Origin: Sphingomonas taxi
Lineage (GTDB): Bacteria; Pseudomonadota; Alphaproteobacteria; Sphingomonadales; Sphingomonadaceae
Direction: 5' to 3'
Length of the DNA stretch: 64,000 nt
NCBI RefSeq assembly: GCF_000764535.1
Contig: NZ_CP009571.1
Coordinates: forward strand, 1,550,001 to 1,614,000
The notes under the pieces were generated by a model that was given only the letters and a program-made list of their open reading frames with translations, did no database searches and was not told the origin of the DNA. Position 1 is the stretch's first letter. Each line of letters starts with the position of its first letter. Both the position numbers and the translations under genes were made by a program. Below are positions 44,501 through 51,334 of the stretch, piece after piece.

Positions 44501-45076
44501 AATGGCATCACGCAGAACATCCAGGCGCGTGGTCCGGCAAATTACGCCGGCAAGGGCAAGATCAGGGGCTTCGAGGTCGCCTATCAACAGACGTTCGACT
44601 TCCTGCCCGGCTTCCTCAATGGCCTTGGCTTTAACGGCAACTATACGTTCATCGACAGTTCGGGCCTTCCCAATTCCTTCCTGAACGGTGGGACACCGTC
44701 GTCCGGGTCGACCGTCGCCAAGGGCAATCTGCCGCTGGAAGGATTGTCGAAGCACAACTTTAACGCCACGGCCTTCTACGAAAAGGGACCGATCTCGTTA
44801 CGCGCCGCCTACAATTGGCGTTCGCGGTTCCTGCTGACCGCAGCCGACGTGATCTTCCCCTATACGTCGATCTTCAACGACTCGACCGGGCAGCTCGACG
44901 CCTCGGCGTTCATCAATATCAACAAGTACATCAAGCTCGGCGTTCAGGGGGTGAACCTGACGAATACGACCACCAAGCTTCTGCAGGCGTATAAAGCCGG
45001 ATCCAACGATCTGGCGCCGCGATCCTATTTCACGAACGATCGTCGGTATTCCATCATCCTGCGCGCCAATTACTGA
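41537..45076 (+). CDS. TonB-dependent receptor (large, oligosaccharide/unknown substrate type)
   Basis: The 1179-residue outer-membrane receptor has an N-terminal signal region (SATAMCVFALGVPAYAQT) and a TonB-box-like segment NDIVVTGIRQSLANAQTIKRN. The plug domain includes VVDAITAQDIGALPDRSVTEALQRVPGV, GSGVNVRGLNFVRSEFNGRDTFS and LIEGGLAGTVNLNTRKPF. A long barrel follows, ending with YFTNDRRYSIILRANY. The VVTGIRxSLxxA/ALPDxSVxEALQRxPGV pattern is typical of the large receptors of sphingomonads, caulobacters and xanthomonads that sit beside tryptophan-halogenase-like and cupin genes. A double ATG at 41537 follows GGGGA. The ligand is unknown. Confidence 0.92.
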   Translation: MMADDRQLARVVRTRTRSRAILSSVSATAMCVFALGVPAYAQTGAASGQNTAGAATSTNVPGGDPAAPQSGGADARDEAGENDIVVTGIRQSLANAQTIKRNSDTVVDAITAQDIGALPDRSVTEALQRVPGVSINRFAGNNDPDHFSVEGSGVNVRGLNFVRSEFNGRDTFSAGIGGQAINFADVPSELLGSVEVYKNATADLIEGGLAGTVNLNTRKPFDNKGFHIGGGLEANYGDFAKKWAPTGSLLVSDTWDTPIGRFGILVNGSYSRLKSRADGIQVTNFQTRDGVQAATGTGTNTTVTCRNQLPGSTDAFTLPPGTINGVGGAAFPNPANVCGATGTAGADGFADPTGIAYAPIGGQFRSQDYDRKRDGQALAVQWESTDERTTFTAQFLRTHSTNAWGEHTFETAPDLSEYSTYPAGCQQNSNGPINGAGNATTRAECQLNGAGQFQFGANQRGNGYNPAGGAYPNFTYDSNGLFQSGFVTLPGAGWRTASSGTATTTVPTGGTQQSLSRRQVYDENLVKDAGFNLKINPDDHWSIGLDVDYTYAKHDVTDLSVFGSTFADSELDLTGNLPIVVPHKPLTLAANWATPNPALAAATDSQYFQSRDFQFWRAAMDHIEHSVGSEYQIKGDFAYKFDDGNFLNRIKFGARYAERTQDVRYTAYNWGAISEIWSGAPVTFNQGDTSRSSLYNFDNFFRGKTSAPPSAYYYNGDLINGYNSATSFFQTQNDIWRNTNGATATNRFLAAGQRAGAIPGTSFLPSEVSNVTQQDSSAYAMLQFGSKDPLFGNIRVSGNVGLRYVRTTVNSQSETAVPNRSELGVVDPYATRCVATSRTLPDGTVQVTQPGGVCNLGATEYERLRSFATAGYASQPAFFTNSYGYFLPSANLKVGVTRDVVIRLAGSKVLTRPDFANIRPYVTYALEPGSGTVTINAGNPYLKPATAWQFDATAEWYFARVGQLSVDAFYKTVDGFFYQSLVNRSITNNGITQNIQARGPANYAGKGKIRGFEVAYQQTFDFLPGFLNGLGFNGNYTFIDSSGLPNSFLNGGTPSSGSTVAKGNLPLEGLSKHNFNATAFYEKGPISLRAAYNWRSRFLLTAADVIFPYTSIFNDSTGQLDASAFININKYIKLGVQGVNLTNTTTKLLQAYKAGSNDLAPRSYFTNDRRYSIILRANY

Positions 45077-45092
45077 CGGTCGGCACTTGACG

Positions 45093-45136
45093 CAGCCGCC
45101 CCTCCCCTTCTGTTCGCCGATGGGGTGGGGCGGCTG
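45093..45136 (+). terminator. Terminator hairpin between convergent genes
   Basis: CAGCCGCCCC (45093-45102) pairs perfectly with GGGGCGGCTG (45127-45136), extended inward by TCCCC/TGGGG-type pairing. It lies 17 bp after the TonB receptor stop and 37 bp before the convergent small gene's stop. There is no clear U-run, so it may act on either strand or with Rho. Confidence 0.6.
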
Positions 45137-45172
45137 TCCGATTCGTGACAGCTCGCCGTCCCGCTTGGACGG

Positions 45173-45379
45173 TCAGCCGTTGCCGATCGTCACCGCGTCG
45201 CCGAGACTCTCCGCGACGTGCGCCATGCCCGGCACCTCCGCCAGTTGACGAAGATCGCTGAACCCGCCGCGATCGTCGCGATAGCGCGCGATCTCGAAAC
45301 CGTGGCCCTTCAGCGCGGGGATCGCATCCAGCGCGTCGGAGGTCGCCGTGTTGATGTCGATGGGGGATGTGGCGTTCAT
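45173..45379 (-). CDS. Small helix-hairpin-helix (ComEA-like) protein
   Basis: The 68-residue product is essentially one helix-hairpin-helix unit: IDINTATSDALDAIPALKGHGFEIARYRDDRGGFSDLRQLAEVPGM. This is the DINTA...L...PG pattern of ComEA-type HhH motifs that bind DNA non-specifically. There is no signal peptide or membrane helix. Its ATG overlaps the stop of the DUF1989 gene (ATGA), so it belongs to that operon, although a DNA-binding unit has no obvious role in guanidino-compound metabolism. It could instead act as a protein-interaction hairpin. Confidence 0.75.
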   Translation of the reverse strand: MNATSPIDINTATSDALDAIPALKGHGFEIARYRDDRGGFSDLRQLAEVPGMAHVAESLGDAVTIGNG

Positions 45380-46050
45380 AGGTCTGCCCGCTCCCCTGAC
45401 GGAAGTGTCGCACCGCTTTCGTGCGACGGGCCGCCCGGCGCCTGATCCTGGACGACATAATGGATCGGCTTGAACGATCCGCCGTTCGACGCCGGCGCCG
45501 AGCAGGCGGTGAGACCGATCACCAGATCCATCTGCGCGACGAAGCTGATGCTGTCGCCGGCCTTGCTGATCGGTGGCAGGACCGAGAGCTTGCCGGTCGC
45601 CGCATCGATCGGCACGTTCATGAAGCAATTGAACGCGACCGGGATCTGATCCGGCGTCACGCCGAACGGCGCGAGCGCCGCGGCCAGATTGCCGAAACAT
45701 CCCCGGTGCCGGGGGAGTTCGGGATAGAAATGGTCGAACGTCGCATAGGAGCACGGCGTCAGCAGGAAATCGTGCACGCCGACCGTATCTGCCACGATCT
45801 CCAGCATCGCATTCGATCGATTGGAGTAGAGCGTATGTCCCGTGGTCAGGCGGATCGTCTCGGCGTAATCGAGCGTCCGGCCCGACGACAGCACCTCACC
45901 CAGATCGTCGGCCCGGAAGGCGAGGAGATCGGCGACCTGGCAGCCGCGCGGATCGATCACCGTGAGGATCTGCCCTTTCGCGAGCCGAAACGCGTCGCCG
46001 CTCCGCTCCGGGATCTCGACGGTTCGATCGGCCAATGGATGATCCCTCAC
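45376..46050 (-). CDS. DUF1989 protein (urea-carboxylase-associated / carboxyguanidine deiminase type)
   Basis: The 224-residue product has the DUF1989 pattern: GQILTVIDPRGCQVADLLAF, YAETIRLTTGHTLYSNRSNAMLEIV, HDFLLTPCSYATFDHFYP and CFGNLAAALAPFGV. It continues with VAFNCFMNVPID and FVAQMDLVIGLTACSAP. DUF1989 proteins were first annotated as urea-carboxylase associated; characterised pairs (CgdA/CgdB) are carboxyguanidine deiminases. Only one copy is present and no carboxylase is adjacent, so the substrate here is uncertain. I chose GTG at 46050, whose GTGA overlap couples it to the upstream gene; a GTG at 46074 is an alternative. Confidence 0.82.
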   Translation of the reverse strand: MRDHPLADRTVEIPERSGDAFRLAKGQILTVIDPRGCQVADLLAFRADDLGEVLSSGRTLDYAETIRLTTGHTLYSNRSNAMLEIVADTVGVHDFLLTPCSYATFDHFYPELPRHRGCFGNLAAALAPFGVTPDQIPVAFNCFMNVPIDAATGKLSVLPPISKAGDSISFVAQMDLVIGLTACSAPASNGGSFKPIHYVVQDQAPGGPSHESGATLPSGERADL

Positions 46051-46745
46051 TTGCCGGAATACCGGAACGGGCACTGCCAGCCGCCGTCGACGGCCCGGCC
46101 GCTGTATTGGCGCGCCTCGCTCGCCTCGCCATGGCGCGACAGCATCGGATTGCGCGAACCGGCGAGCACCTCGTCGCGCACCATGATCTTCTCGCGCATC
46201 GTCTCATATTTGCCCTGCTCGCGCAGCGTCTCGAACTGATCGTGCAGGTTGAAGATCATCGTCGGGCGCGAAAAGCGCCGTGCCGGGCGACTGGCGCGCG
46301 GATGAAGTCCGACGACGAAGAACGCCTCGCCCCCGAAGGACAAAGAGAAATGCGCGTTGGACGGATCGGGACTGACGCGTTCGTCCCACGCCTGCCCCAG
46401 CCAAACGTCCTTGTCCGACAGCGACTGGATGCGCTGCCAGATCGCCCGTTCGAACGCTTCCTCGCTGAGGTCGTCCGGCCCGGAGAAGACGACGGCGAAG
46501 CTGCGGAACAGCGACGGCTCCGCCCGATATTGTGCGGCGAAACAGCGCAGGCGATCGTGGATGCGCAGATCGTCCCACGCACTCGCGATGTCGCGCGCGC
46601 CGAGGATGTCGAGCGTCCCCTTCGCCAGCGCCGCCTTGGCGCCGACGCAGGGGAAGCCTTGATCGGCGATATAGGCGGAGAGCAGCAGGCTCGCTTCGTC
46701 CTCACTGGGGTCCGCCCAGCTGAACATCGGTTTCGTTGATAGCAT
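46047..46745 (-). CDS. YqcI/YcgG-family protein (GntA-like heme N-hydroxylase)
   Basis: The 232-residue product shows the YqcI/YcgG family pattern: FPCVGAKAALAKGTLDI near the N-terminus, NAHFSLSFGGEAFFVVGLHPRASR, PTMIFNLHDQFETLREQGKYETMREKI, and the C-terminal RNPMLSRHGEASEARQYSGR with CPF. One member, GntA, is a heme-dependent N-hydroxylase acting on a guanidino compound in guanitoxin synthesis. Pairing with a DUF1989 protein strengthens a link to guanidino chemistry. It is the first gene of a three-gene operon. The start is uncertain: ATG at 46745 or 46727, neither with a strong ribosome-binding site. Confidence 0.75.
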   Translation of the reverse strand: MLSTKPMFSWADPSEDEASLLLSAYIADQGFPCVGAKAALAKGTLDILGARDIASAWDDLRIHDRLRCFAAQYRAEPSLFRSFAVVFSGPDDLSEEAFERAIWQRIQSLSDKDVWLGQAWDERVSPDPSNAHFSLSFGGEAFFVVGLHPRASRPARRFSRPTMIFNLHDQFETLREQGKYETMREKIMVRDEVLAGSRNPMLSRHGEASEARQYSGRAVDGGWQCPFRYSGK

Positions 46746-46793
46746 GACAGGAGAACGAGGCGCACTTCGCGGCGTTCCTGATCCGGGCCGACC

Positions 46794-46807
46794 TTGATCC
46801 GGCTCAA
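46794..46807. promoter_or_regulatory. Candidate FNR/FixK-type box
   Basis: TTGATCCGGCTCAA matches the CRP/FNR-family dyad TTGAT-N4-ATCAA at nine of ten defined positions. It lies about 50 bp upstream of the GntA-like gene start and about 170 bp upstream of the divergent sensor kinase. This is a suitable position for oxygen-responsive activation of the heme-enzyme operon. Confidence 0.4.
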
Positions 46808-46974
46808 TCAGAAAAGCCACATTGGGTAACGAGCGGATGCCGGTATCCGTGACCGCAACGGAGGGCGTCCTTCGACGAACCACTCGGCGACCGCGCGGTC
46901 GGTCGCGATCCGGCGATGCTGGCTTGACACTGACCCGATAACAGTAGCTTACCCTACGTAACGTCCGCCGGGGG

Positions 46975-48588
46975 GTGGATCTTAAAACGATAGGGCGCAG
47001 GGTGGCAGACGATAAGGATGCCCGTCGGGCAGAAGCGCTTGCGAGACTGCTCGTGTTGGACACGCCCGAAGAGCAGGCGTTCGACGACATCGTCTTCATC
47101 GCCTCGCAAACCTGCGATGCACCGATCGCGCTCATCAGTCTGCTCGACACCGATCGCCAGTGGTTCAAGGCGAGGATCGGGCTCGATGTCAGCGAAACGC
47201 CCATCCACCAGTCAGTGTGCCGGCTCGACATCGACGATCCCGGCGTGCTCGAGGTCGCCGATCTGACCGCAGACATGCGCACCAACGACAATCCGCTCGT
47301 GACCGGGGACCGTGCGTTCCGCTATTACGCCGGTGCGCCGTTGACGCTGCGATCGGGCGAAATCGTCGGACGCCTGTGCGTGATCGACACCGAGGCGCGT
47401 CCCGGCGGGTTGAGCGATACGCAGAAGACGTTGCTCAATGCGCTCGCCCGGCAGGCAAGCGATCATCTCGAACTGCGGCGGATCGCGCGTGGCAGCGAAC
47501 GCCTCGCCGAATTGCAGACCGCGCTCGTCCAGATCGGCGAAAGCATCCGCAACAGCCACGACGTTCAGGCGATGACCCGCGCCGCGTCGGCGATCGTCGG
47601 CGCCGTGCTCCAGGTGTCGAGAGCCGGATTCGGCTCGGTCGACGAGGATGTCCGCCACATCGACGTCGAGCCCGACTGGACGGCGCCCGGCACCGCCAGC
47701 ATCGCGGGCCGACACCGGTTCGAGGATTATGGCGCCATCCGCGATCACCTCGTGCGTGGCGAGCCGCTCGTCATCGAGAATGTGCTGACCGATCCGCGGA
47801 CCATCGACAATCCCGGTGCCATGACGGCTATCGGCGTCCACGCGCTGGTCAACATGCCGGTTCGCCAGCATGGCCGCACCGTGGCGGTGCTGATCGTCAA
47901 CGCCGCCGCGCGGCGCATCTGGCAGCCGGAGGAGCTGACCTTCCTGCGCAGCGTCGCCGACCGGCTGGAAGCCGGCGTCTCGCGCGTGCGTGCCGAGCAG
48001 CAGCAGGAGATGCTGAACGGCGAGATCGCGCATCGTCTGAAGAACATGCTGTCGATGGTACAGGCGATCGCGAGCCAGACGCTGCGGGACGTTCCCGATC
48101 GCCGCCCCGTAGAAAGCTTTGAGCAGCGGCTGATGGCGCTCAGCGCGGCGCACGACGTGCTGTTGCAGAAGAGCTGGACCGATGCCGACCTGCGCGTCGT
48201 CGCCGCGGCGGTCGTCGAGGCGGTCGGCTTCAGCGATCGCGTTCACATGGACGGTCCCGAGATCGCGCTCGGCTCGCGCGCGGCCTTGTCTTTTTCGTTG
48301 GTCATGCACGAGTTGATGACGAATGCGTGCAAATATGGCGCGCTGTGTCAGACCGGAGGGCATGTCGAGGTGAATTGGCGCGTGGAGGCGACCCAGGCTG
48401 GCGACGAGCTCGTGGTGCGCTGGCGAGAGACGGGGGGCCCCCCCGTCATCGCGCCGAGCCGGCGCGGCTTCGGGTCGAAGCTGGTGCGGCTCGGCCTGGC
48501 GGGGACCGGCGGCGTCGACCTGCGCTTCGAACCCGACGGACTGCAAGCCGACCTGCGCGCGTCGGTCCGCCAGTTGGCGCAGACGTGA
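46975..48588 (+). CDS. GAF-domain sensor histidine kinase, HWE/HisKA_2 type
   Basis: The 537-residue cytosolic protein has two GAF domains (about 20-160 and 185-335). The first has ALISLLDTDRQWFKARIGLD; the second has VNMPVRQHGRTVAVLIVN. The kinase module is of the HWE/HisKA_2 class with phospho-acceptor H353 in GEIAHRLKNMLSMVQAIASQTLR, N box VMHELMTNACKYGALC and FGSKLVRLGL. No PAS/LOV or membrane segment is present, so it senses a soluble ligand or redox state. GTG at 46975 and GTG at 47002 are both possible starts. An exact TTGACA at 46924 could be its -35 box. It is coupled to the response regulator downstream. Confidence 0.9.
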   Translation: MDLKTIGRRVADDKDARRAEALARLLVLDTPEEQAFDDIVFIASQTCDAPIALISLLDTDRQWFKARIGLDVSETPIHQSVCRLDIDDPGVLEVADLTADMRTNDNPLVTGDRAFRYYAGAPLTLRSGEIVGRLCVIDTEARPGGLSDTQKTLLNALARQASDHLELRRIARGSERLAELQTALVQIGESIRNSHDVQAMTRAASAIVGAVLQVSRAGFGSVDEDVRHIDVEPDWTAPGTASIAGRHRFEDYGAIRDHLVRGEPLVIENVLTDPRTIDNPGAMTAIGVHALVNMPVRQHGRTVAVLIVNAAARRIWQPEELTFLRSVADRLEAGVSRVRAEQQQEMLNGEIAHRLKNMLSMVQAIASQTLRDVPDRRPVESFEQRLMALSAAHDVLLQKSWTDADLRVVAAAVVEAVGFSDRVHMDGPEIALGSRAALSFSLVMHELMTNACKYGALCQTGGHVEVNWRVEATQAGDELVVRWRETGGPPVIAPSRRGFGSKLVRLGLAGTGGVDLRFEPDGLQADLRASVRQLAQT

Positions 48589-48962
48589 TCGGGACAGCTA
48601 TCATCGAACGTCCCGTCGTACTCGTCGTCGAAGACGAACCGCTTCTCCGCCTCTTCGCCACCGACATGATCGAGGATGCCGGCTTCGCGGTGATCGACGT
48701 CGGCAGCGCCAGCGCGGCGATCGCCGTGCTGGAGAGGCGCCCGGACATTCGCATCGTCTTCACCGACATCGACATGCCCGGCGGGATCGACGGCATCAAA
48801 CTCGCCGCGTGCGTCCGCGACCGATGGCCGCCGATCAAGATCATCATCACCTCGGAAAAGCCGTGGCCGACCGGCGTCACGCTGCCGACCGATGCGATCT
48901 TCTTCTCCAAACCCTATCGTCAGGATCGCGTCATTAGCACGATCCAGCAGATGGCGGCCTGA
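48585..48962 (+). CDS. Single-domain response regulator
   Basis: The 125-residue product is a receiver domain alone: VVLVVEDEPLLRLFATDMIEDAGF, phospho-acceptor D61 in FTDIDMPGGIDG, the switch Thr/Ser in IIITSEKPWP, and the conserved lysine in FFSKPYRQD. With no output domain it would act through protein contacts or as a phosphate shuttle. The GTG start overlaps the kinase TGA (GTGA), so this is almost certainly the cognate partner of the HWE kinase. Confidence 0.9.
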   Translation: MIGTAIIERPVVLVVEDEPLLRLFATDMIEDAGFAVIDVGSASAAIAVLERRPDIRIVFTDIDMPGGIDGIKLAACVRDRWPPIKIIITSEKPWPTGVTLPTDAIFFSKPYRQDRVISTIQQMAA

Positions 48963-48992
48963 GCCGCTCGACATCCATTATTGCAGCGGCTC
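48961..48992 (+). terminator. Stem-loop at the end of the response regulator gene
   Basis: GAGCCGCT (48961-48968) and AGCGGCTC (48985-48992) form a perfect 8-bp stem with a 16-base loop, starting inside the stop codon. TTGCTCTGG follows, without a proper U-run, so it is a weak intrinsic terminator at best. Confidence 0.45.
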
Positions 48993-49007
48993 TTGCTCTG
49001 GCGGTCC

Positions 49008-49084
49008 GTCACCCCGGACTTGATCCGGGGTCCCGCTACGTCCTTCACGGGTTCCCATCGGGAAAGCGGGAGCCCGGGGTGACG
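49008..49084. repeat. Partial member of the GTCACCCCGGAC repeat family
   Basis: GTCACCCCGGACTTGATCCG starts at 49008 and a degraded reverse arm ending in CCCGGGGTGAC closes near 49083. It occupies the convergent gap between the response regulator gene and a small winged-helix-like gene, the same kind of position as the copies at 6405, 11215 and 17656. The outer TATCGCATATG repeats are absent. Confidence 0.65.
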
Positions 49085-49127
49085 GCAGGGAAGGAGAAGT
49101 CGCGGCGCCGACGAGCGTCGATCCGGC

Positions 49128-49457
49128 CTATTCGACGGCGGTCAGGGCCTCTTCGTGATAGGCGTTCATCCGCTGCAACGCCGTCTCGCTCAGCGCCACG
49201 ACATCATCGTCGACCTCGATCATGCCTTCCGCCCGCAGGTGCTTTATCCAGCGGTCGCCGATCATCTTGTTCTTCGACGTGAGATTGACGGCATTGTCGA
49301 TGTACATCGTCTGTCGCCGCAGCGCGGCAATGTACATGTGAAGCATCATGTCCCACGCATATTCGTCGAAGATGTCGGCGGGAAAATGGCCGTAGCGCAA
49401 GGCCCTCAGCGCGACCTGCGTCTTGGCCATATCAAGACAGCTTTCGAATGACGCCAT
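49128..49457 (-). CDS. Small winged-helix-like (MarR-type) protein
   Basis: The 109-residue product ends in a segment resembling a short MarR-type winged helix: FDEYAWDMMLHMYIAALRRQ, NLTSKNKMIGDRWIKHLRAEGMIEV and DDDVVALSETALQRM. It probably binds DNA, but no longer regulator domain is present. I chose ATG at 49457 (MASFESCLDMAKTQ), preceded by AGGGG six bases upstream; longer in-frame starts exist. It is divergent from a 49-codon gene and convergent with the response regulator gene. Confidence 0.7.
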   Translation of the reverse strand: MASFESCLDMAKTQVALRALRYGHFPADIFDEYAWDMMLHMYIAALRRQTMYIDNAVNLTSKNKMIGDRWIKHLRAEGMIEVDDDVVALSETALQRMNAYHEEALTAVE

Positions 49458-49554
49458 TGTTGACCCCTGATCCACCCGCATTTCGGTAGTCGCCACCGGG
49501 CTGGCGGTGTATCGATCGTCCGCGGCACGCGTCCAATGCCACAGGGAGACGCGA

Positions 49555-49704
49555 ATGACGAGCCAAATGGATAACGGTCGGCTGCTTGCATTGCTGGATG
49601 CGGCCCTGGTCGAAGCCGATCTGATCGGACACACGCTCGCTGCCGCGCTGCTTACCGAATGCATTGCCACGGTGCAGCACAATGGCCGAATGCGCGGTCA
49701 TTGA
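49555..49704 (+). CDS. Small protein, 49 residues
   Basis: The ATG at 49555 is preceded by AGGGAGA at good spacing. The product, MTSQMDNGRLLALLDAALVE followed by ADLIGHTLAAALLTECIATVQHNGRMRGH, is mostly one or two amphipathic helices with no membrane or signal segment. The family is not recognised. It is divergent from the winged-helix-like gene, 97 bp between the starts, and could be regulated by it. Confidence 0.55.
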   Translation: MTSQMDNGRLLALLDAALVEADLIGHTLAAALLTECIATVQHNGRMRGH

Positions 49705-49830
49705 CCTGAGCATCCACACTATCACGACCGGCATCCTGCCGTCAGAGCGGCAGCAGGACCCGCACCTGCCTCGCTGAACGCCTCTCCGCCTGCCGGCTCA
49801 CGACACCACCGTACCGCTGCGAACGACCGG

Positions 49831-49860
49831 TTGATTAAGATACGATAGCGTACTAATCAA
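49831..49860. promoter_or_regulatory. Inverted repeat upstream of the SDR/zinc-finger gene
   Basis: TTGATTA and TAATCAA arms (7 bp, perfect) are separated by 16 bp that contain a second dyad, TACG-ATAG-CGTA. The site ends 28 bp before the ATG at 49889, in an otherwise GC-rich gap. It is a credible operator overlapping the promoter; the regulator is unknown. Confidence 0.4.
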
Positions 49861-49888
49861 AAGCGAACGTAGAACGAGGGGCGTCAGG

Positions 49889-51322
49889 ATGGTGTCGTTG
49901 TCGACGAAGGTCGTGTTTCTCACCGGGGCGACCGGCAATATGGGTCGCGAGGCGGTCAAGCGACTGACCGCGAAAGACGATATCACGCTCCGAGTCCTGC
50001 TCCGCGCGGAGGAGCGCGACGGAAAATTTGCGCGGCAGATGATGGGCATGAAGGGCGTCGAGATCGTCACCGGCGATCTGACCGATGCGCGCTCGATCGA
50101 GACCGGCGTCCGTGGGGCGGATGTCGTGCTGCACGTCGGGGGACTGGTCTCCCCGCTGGCGGATCATCTGCCGCCCGCGACGGTGAGCGCGGTGAACGTC
50201 GGGGGCGCGCGCAATATCGTCGCGGCAATCAAGCGTGTCGGCGATCCGGATCGTACCCGATTGGTCTATATCGGCACGGTCGCCCAGACCGGCAGCCGCA
50301 ACGCGCCGATCCATTGGGGCCGGACCGGCGATCCGATCAAGATCAGCACCTACGATCATTATGCCGTGACCAAGACCCAGGCCGAAGCGATCGTGGCCGA
50401 AAGCGGCATCCGGCACTGGGTATCCCTGCGCCAGAGCGGCATGGCGCATTTCGACATGTGGCGGATGTTCGATCCGATCATGTTCCACAATCCGCTCAAC
50501 GGCGTATTCGAATGGTCGACGGCCAACGACAGCGGCCGGCTGATGGCGGCGGTATGCGACGACGCGGTTCCCGACAGCTTCTGGCGCGGCTTCTACAATA
50601 TCGGTGGCGGCGCCGCGTCGCGCGTCGTCAACCATGAATTCATGGCCGGCAGCATGGCCGGTTACCGTGACGTCCTGCGCCCGCACTGGTTCGCGACGCG
50701 CAATTTTCACGGCCAATGGTATGCCGATAGCGACCGGCTCGAGGCGCTGGTGCCGTTCCGCGAACAGTCGGTGCACGATTATCTGGCGGAAGCGCCCCGG
50801 CATATTCCGGCGCTCGCCCGGCTCGTGCCGAAGCTGCTGCCGAAGATGGTGCGCAAGCGCATTGAAAACCTCGCGGCCGCGCCGGGCGGATCGCTGCACT
50901 GGTTCGCAACCGACGACGCGGCGCACATCGCCGCCTATTTCGGCTCGCGCGCCGCGTGGGAAGCGATCCCGCGCGACTGGGCGGCGTTCGAACTGAAGCA
51001 GCCGTCGCGCACGCCGACGCTGCTCGACCACGGCTATGACGAGACGATCGCGCCCGCCGACTGGCGGCTCGCCGATCTGCAGGACGCGGCGCATTTCCGG
51101 GGCGGCCAGTGCCACGCGGAGAGCTGCGACGGACCGGATCGGCCGGTGGACTGGTCTTGCGCGCTCGGCCACCGCTTCGCGATGACGCCCAACCTGCTGC
51201 TGCGCGGCGGCCATTGGTGCCCGACCTGCCAGATCGACAGCATGTGCTACGATCGGGCCGCCGAGCGCAGCCCGTTCTTCCGGCAGGTCTGGACCGAACC
51301 GACCGCCGCCGCCGACGCATGA
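49889..51322 (+). CDS. Extended SDR (NAD-dependent epimerase/dehydratase) with C-terminal Cys-rich finger
   Basis: The 477-residue product has an N-terminal Rossmann fold (VVFLTGATGNMGREAVKRL) and VLHVGGLVSPLADHLP. The SDR catalytic YxxxK appears in YDHYAVTKTQAEAIVAESG. Residues 400-460 form a compact cysteine-rich unit with C408, C413, C424, H428, C444, C447 and C453 (SCALGHRF and GGHWCPTC), most like a zinc ribbon or treble clef. The substrate is unknown; a sugar or other hydroxylated compound is likely from the family and the neighbouring glycosidases. It converges with the GH78 gene, 12 bp between stops. Confidence 0.78.
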   Translation: MVSLSTKVVFLTGATGNMGREAVKRLTAKDDITLRVLLRAEERDGKFARQMMGMKGVEIVTGDLTDARSIETGVRGADVVLHVGGLVSPLADHLPPATVSAVNVGGARNIVAAIKRVGDPDRTRLVYIGTVAQTGSRNAPIHWGRTGDPIKISTYDHYAVTKTQAEAIVAESGIRHWVSLRQSGMAHFDMWRMFDPIMFHNPLNGVFEWSTANDSGRLMAAVCDDAVPDSFWRGFYNIGGGAASRVVNHEFMAGSMAGYRDVLRPHWFATRNFHGQWYADSDRLEALVPFREQSVHDYLAEAPRHIPALARLVPKLLPKMVRKRIENLAAAPGGSLHWFATDDAAHIAAYFGSRAAWEAIPRDWAAFELKQPSRTPTLLDHGYDETIAPADWRLADLQDAAHFRGGQCHAESCDGPDRPVDWSCALGHRFAMTPNLLLRGGHWCPTCQIDSMCYDRAAERSPFFRQVWTEPTAAADA

Positions 51323-51334
51323 CGGGGCGTCGGG

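Noticed and set aside
41366..44755. A 1129-codon frame antisense to the TonB receptor
   Set aside because: Arg/Ala/Gly/Val-rich composition without any domain motif. It arises because GC-rich codons on one strand suppress stops on the other.
46746..46974. ykkC-type guanidine riboswitch upstream of the GntA-like operon
   Set aside because: I read the minus strand for the conserved GGTCCGAGAG/ACGG segments and did not find them. An FNR-like dyad is the only clear signal.
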